DNA of 64,000 bases from Lumbricus terrestris (Eukaryota > Annelida > Clitellata > Crassiclitellata > Lumbricidae). How positions within the stretch are numbered: the first letter of the stretch is position 1; the number at the start of each line of letters is the position of its first letter. Of the stretch, positions 59,570 through 64,000 are shown in pieces. Both the position numbers and the translations under genes were made by a program. A model generated the notes under the pieces. The model had not been told where the DNA came from. It saw nothing but the letters and a program-made list of their open reading frames with translations, and did not search any database. Location: the NCBI GenBank assembly GCA_949752735.1, contig OX457038.1:20196012-20260011 (forward strand), given 5' to 3'.

Positions 59570-60358
59570 CGCAACCTCCGTTTTGCAGACGACATAGATT
59601 TGATAGCTGATACACAAGGGAAACTACAAGATATAACGAGCAGGGTAGATAAAAGCAGTAGGAGAATGGGTCTCAAAATCAATGTCGAAAAAACAAAAAC
59701 AATGGTCATTGGAAAACGTCATGAGGATTTACAGATAAGAAAAGAGAACGGAATATTAGAACAAGTTACCAGATTCGTCTATCTAGGAGGCCTGTTAACA
59801 GAAGACGGAAGGTGCGAAGAAGATATCAAACGAAGAATTGGACTGGCATGTACGACATTCGGAAAACTGGGGAAAATGTGGAAAGCAAGAAACATATCCA
59901 TCAGAACTAAGATGAAGCTCTATCATACCTTAGTAGAACCAGTATTACTATACGGACCAGAGTGCTGGTGTTTACGGAAAGAAGACGAACGGAGACTGTT
60001 GGTAGCAGAGATGAGCTGGCTCAGGAGAATCATAGGTAGAAGCAGGAGAGAGAAGATCAGAAATGAAATAACAAGAGAAGAACTAGGAGTCGATGAAACA
60101 ATAATAGAAAAAATCAAGAAGAGAAGACTCAGATGGTTCGGTCATGTGAGAAGAATGACGGAGCAAAGACTACCAAACGCTGCACTGCATGGGCATGTAG
60201 AAGGAGAAAGAAGCAGAGGGAGGCAAAGGAAGACCTGGATGGACAACATCAAAGAAGATCTGAGAGAGAAGGGCACCAGCTTGGTCGAGATCGGAGAAAT
60301 CATCAGAAGCAGAGAAGTTTGGAGGAAATTCATACAGGCCTCATCGTCATATCGATGA
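59570..60358 (+). CDS. Truncated LINE reverse-transcriptase C-terminus (open frame)
   Basis: An open frame of 262 sense codons plus the stop follows an in-frame TAG at 59567-59569; the first codons belong to the target-site repeat. It starts inside the RT domain: RFADDIDLIAD (59579-59611) is the active-site box. Next come GLKINVEKTKTMVIGK, VYLGGLLTEDGRCEEDI, LYGPECWCL, RLRWFGHVRRM and GRQRKTWMDN, ending SSSYR and TGA at 60356-60358. The order RT palm, YLGG thumb region, RWFGHVxRM and GRxRxxWxD is the usual C-terminal half of RTE/craniofacial-development-2-like endonuclease-RT proteins. No ATG, endonuclease or RT fingers remain, so it is not functional, but the absence of stops implies a recent insertion. 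Confidence 0.88.
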   Translation, partial: RNLRFADDIDLIADTQGKLQDITSRVDKSSRRMGLKINVEKTKTMVIGKRHEDLQIRKENGILEQVTRFVYLGGLLTEDGRCEEDIKRRIGLACTTFGKLGKMWKARNISIRTKMKLYHTLVEPVLLYGPECWCLRKEDERRLLVAEMSWLRRIIGRSRREKIRNEITREELGVDETIIEKIKKRRLRWFGHVRRMTEQRLPNAALHGHVEGERSRGRQRKTWMDNIKEDLREKGTSLVEIGEIIRSREVWRKFIQASSSYR

Positions 60359-60376
60359 CGGAAGAGAAGATAGAAG
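59574..60376 (+). mobile_element. 5'-truncated LINE insertion with 13-bp TSD
   Basis: The insertion is delimited by the direct repeat AAGGTATAGCGCA (59561-59573 and 60377-60389). It is 803 bases, truncated 5' in the RT domain, with an 18-base 3' UTR ending GAAGATAGAAG and no poly(A), as in RTE-type elements. Confidence 0.9.
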
Positions 60377-60389
60377 AAGGTATAGCGCA

Positions 60390-61844
60390 GGGTTAAGCGT
60401 TCAAACATGAAATTAAAATTATATGGGTAACATGGCTTCATCGGATGAAATCATATATAGCCTACAGATATAATTATAGATCGCGTCTCATCTGGTGCAA
60501 TTGCAATTAGAACGCATTCAATAGAAGAAAACACAATAACTCATTGTAATAAAAGATGACTCAGTACGTTACTATAAAATAAAACGTTGCACAGGATTTA
60601 TGCAGCGAACGTAGCATCATCCGAATGCTGTGATGGAATTAAAGTCACGTGGTCTGAAATCTGACAGAATTTTTTGTCTTTATAACAATCGAGCACTATC
60701 TTTATGTCGCGTGCCTAGCTTTGCCCTCGTTGAGGCAGGATACCCAGGATGCCTGATAAAGACACCCGAATATTATTTGAATGACATCTGGTCACAGATC
60801 GGTATAAATCTACATGCGCCACAATACTGCACTAGTTAGTTAGACATTATTGTCATAAGTTTTGTTGTAATAAAGGAAGACTTTATATGAATTTTGAATT
60901 ATTGCCTATATGTCACTTATTATGTCAACCTCATTAAATGATTCTAACAAAGCCTAGCTTAAGTTAGAAATGAAACAAAACGAAAATCTTAATTAGTTGT
61001 TAAAGTAGAATTATAAGACTAATATCATCACTTAAAAATTATGTTCAAGACTACAAACTATATTCAGAAATTGTTTTGGCTTGTTTGAAAATGCGATTTT
61101 TAATATTTCAAAATGAGATGCCTGTTTAACAATAATTGGTTGTCTAACCTATTTTAAAAATCGCATTTTATTCTTATTTTGACGATCAATGACAAAGAGA
61201 GTTGCTGATGGAGAAATACAAAGGTGCAAGAAAAAATGACTGCTGGAGGATAACCTATCAATCATCTGTACGAATGGTCGCTGCCAAAATTCAACACTTC
61301 TTGCCCACACCTGCTTGCCTTATAACTGGCACGTGTCACTCCTGAGACATTGCACACCTCGCTGTCAGCATGCAGAGCCAGATTCTGATGCGCTAATTCA
61401 TTAACGCTTGAGATACTCTCGCATCACTATTTAAAAAATATGGGCCTACTATGGAAGGAAAGACTGACTGCAGTTATCCTTTTTTGCCAAAATTTTGAAA
61501 AATTAATAGGTTACTCACCAGTTTTGATTCCAATGGCTGGAGGGTATGGTACGAGACTGAACTTGTAATTGACTGAAGGAAAGGGTAATCTATAGATGCT
61601 TTACCCGATGTGCAGTTATGATACGAGGCCTATGTACTATGCTAGCAAGAAGTAAAAAATAACTGACAGCGTTTGTTACACGAAAAATTACTACTGATTT
61701 ATGATAGTGAGTGTACTGTAATTGGCGACATCCTATATAAGCATGTAACATTATCCCTATTTTTGTAGTCTAGGTTCGACAGTACATGACAGGTGTAGGC
61801 CTATGCGCGCTAAACGTGTGACAGCATTTGAATGAATTTAACAT
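60390..61844. other. Upstream flank without recognised gene
   Basis: Only a 16-bp perfect inverted repeat stands out (AAAATGCGATTTTTAA at 61088-61103 and its reverse complement at 61154-61169, 50-base loop). Confidence 0.5.
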
Positions 61845-62030
61845 GTGTCTATCTTAACATTAACATGTCTATTCTAACATTAACATGTGCTTATTTTAAC
61901 ATTAGCAAGTCTATTTTAACATTAACATGTGTCTATTTTAACATTAACATGTCTATTTTATCATTAACATCTGCCCATTTTTACATTAACATGTCTATTT
62001 TAACATTAACATGTCTATTATGACTTATCT
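61845..62030. repeat. (TATTTTAACATTAACATGTC)n tandem array
   Basis: About 9-10 copies of a unit of 18-20 bases with length variants. Confidence 0.93.
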
Positions 62031-62193
62031 TCATCTAGCAAAAAATTATTCTATAACAACTAGTTTCACCAAAAGAATGCGGCATCATTAGAGCATCCGG
62101 CCGAATTATACGACGTATTAAGTTATTCTGTCACTGCAGGGTTCTTGTACTTGATCAGTAATCACATGTGCCGCTGGTCGTGTGGTGCAAAAC

Positions 62194-62198
<5 letters not shown>

Positions 62199-62246
<48 letters not shown>
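62199..62246. repeat. (TA)n microsatellite
   Basis: About 24 TA units, uninterrupted. Confidence 0.96.
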
Positions 62247-62247
<1 letters not shown>

Positions 62248-62412
62248 CCTAAGTTAGTATAGCGATTTGCATTGAATGGACAAATCGTTTCAAGCTTTGG
62301 CGATTTATCGCTGGGATATCCGATTACAAGCGCCCTCTGCCCAGAGCCCATTGCCTCAATTGCATCATCTGCGTATCAACAGCTGCAATATTGGTTTTTC
62401 TGTAGACTGTAG

Positions 62413-62413
<1 letters not shown>

Positions 62414-62469
<56 letters not shown>
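62414..62469. repeat. (ATT)n microsatellite
   Basis: About 18 ATT triplets, uninterrupted. Confidence 0.96.
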
Positions 62470-62472
<3 letters not shown>

Positions 62473-64000
62473 AAATCCAGTGAGAGTGAAAGTCTCTATA
62501 ATCAGTAATCAAGCCAATAACATGGCTCAGCCAAGTGATCACACTACATCGCCTCAATTACAGAATCTGCGTACTAACAGCTGGATAACACGAATTGTTT
62601 ATCCAAGACTGTTAGTTATTATTGCTAATTAATTAGCAAGATCCATAACGTGTGTGTATTATGCATAAGACCACGGTCGATGTCGCACAAAACCAATTCG
62701 TCATCAAGTCAATACCATCTCGACTGAAATGCTCATTAGACTTCTTGTGAACAAATTAAATTCTAAGCAATCATGACACAAAGTAGATCTTCATTTTGTG
62801 CAATGCCGTTGCATATTCCAAACTTTCGCAATCAAGTGTTTGGTGGTTGACGGAAACAATGCGGCTAAAAAGGAAAAGTTAAAGATTTGTGCGCCCTCCT
62901 CCTGAAAGGTTACCTGTGTGCGGATCTTTGTCAACTATTTCATCCACACTTATTCAGCGCCACAATTGCGCCAAATAAATTTTTGATAGATGCAATAGTA
63001 ATAGGCCTAATTATTTGCCAGGATAAAATGCAGGCAAAATCAGCGACACTGCGTCGTAAATACGAGAATTGCCCACATTAATTTATGTGTAAATATTGCA
63101 GAAGCCCCATTTGAAATCTTATTTCTGTACACCCACTTGTGACATTCAGTAGCCTACACTTGTTACACCTACATGTATAGTGCAATATAGGCCTAATTAT
63201 ATGCTTGATGCCTTGTGAATAACTTGAACAATACTTTCTTTGACGCATTGTGCAGTTTAAAAGCGTTGCATATCTGGATAAGAATTCTGAAGGCTTTTGG
63301 GAAAAAAAATTTTTACCGTGGGTAATTTCCTAAAGCAATTATTGTCTATGGGGAGGGGTAATTGGCGGAGTATTTCCTTTAAAAATATTTGACCAGAGGT
63401 TACTGGACAGGAAATTATTAGCCTGATAGAGAATCATTAGGACATTATCATCACGTCTTGCGTTTTGCAACCAAAGTCATTTGAGGCGAATTAATGCGGC
63501 TGCAGCACTCCGTTATTTTATGCTTTAAATAAATAACATCTGCGCTTCTAATTAAACATATTGTATAGATTGCCTGACCACACAGCAGAAGCGTGCTATA
63601 GGCGTTAGCAAAGACAGGTCCATGTGCTAAAATCTTAATCAACTATTATAAACTATAATATAATTATAGGCCGAGGAATATGGACACTCACGACTGAGTA
63701 TACATGTAGTTAGCATGCATAGTGTAATAAGTATATGCAGGATAGCCTACTCAATATACTTTGTGTACTGATAGAAACCTGCTACTCTCGCTGTCTCTTG
63801 CTGTTTATTTTATCAGCGGATCGCGTGTTCATATGCGCCTCAGGAAAATATGTCTTAAGGAATAATTTTATTAGTTGGCACTAACACCCAACTTTTTTCG
63901 TACACGCAGTACTGACTCTATGCAATATTGCCTGTACATGTAGTCTGATTCGAAGGGGTGGCTACTCGAATGAAGCTAAAACGATTAGTTAAGATAAATG
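62470..64000. other. Right edge without recognised features
   Basis: No gene or transposon is identified. The sequence is A/T-rich with several TAGGCCTA copies. Confidence 0.45.

Overview
This is eukaryotic, metazoan-type DNA. It has one intron-split gene with canonical GT-AG junctions, no bacterial-style gene packing, and dense microsatellites, SINEs, LINE relics and non-autonomous DNA transposons. About 30 scattered copies of the palindrome TAGGCCTA, where about one is expected by chance, are a genome-level signature. From memory it suits a marine invertebrate deuterostome, perhaps an echinoderm, but the sequence does not prove the lineage.

The only convincing host gene lies on the minus strand: a complete four-coding-exon D2-like dopamine (catecholamine) receptor. 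The coding exons are 35158-34805 (N-terminus to TM2), 8140-8028 (TM3), 5940-4925 (TM4, TM5, long ICL3, start of TM6) and 2469-2228 (TM6, TM7, stop). Joined in silico they keep one open frame of 574 codons, with intron phases 0, 2 and 1. Intron 1 is about 26.7 kb and fills much of the window. The receptor has the aminergic Asp in TM3, three catecholamine-type serines in TM5, CWxP, NPxxY and a very short C-tail. ICL3 is about 235 residues and carries a Glu/Asp run. The DRY motif reads DRF.

The introns and the 29 kb upstream of the start codon are mostly repeats. Many insertions can be delimited exactly by their target-site duplications (TSDs). Elements with terminal inverted repeats (TIRs) and 8-bp TSDs (hAT-like) sit at 7578-7890, 14081-14513, 23048-23292, 29048-29993, 32371-34247, 45958-46163, 46215-47008 and, with one mismatch in the TSD, 52387-53161; a probable relative is at 12986-13302. 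Two Tc1/mariner-like elements lie at 2812-4185 and 38008-39195, the first interrupted by a LINE tail with a 12-bp TSD. LINE pieces from at least three lineages occur at 16.4-17.3 kb, 20.5-21.9 kb, 55.7 kb and 59.6-60.4 kb. Several tRNA-derived SINEs are present, and two of them run straight into long tetranucleotide arrays.

Layout: 1-2227 downstream flank; 2228-8140 exons 4-2; 8141-34804 intron 1; 34805-35158 first coding exon; 35159-64000 upstream flank with no recognised host gene. I found no convincing new multi-gene system. The points most worth following are the receptor, the hAT-like families sharing a core motif, the GC-rich and GACGGGG-array elements, and a 120-bp, 97.5% identical inverted repeat inside intron 1.
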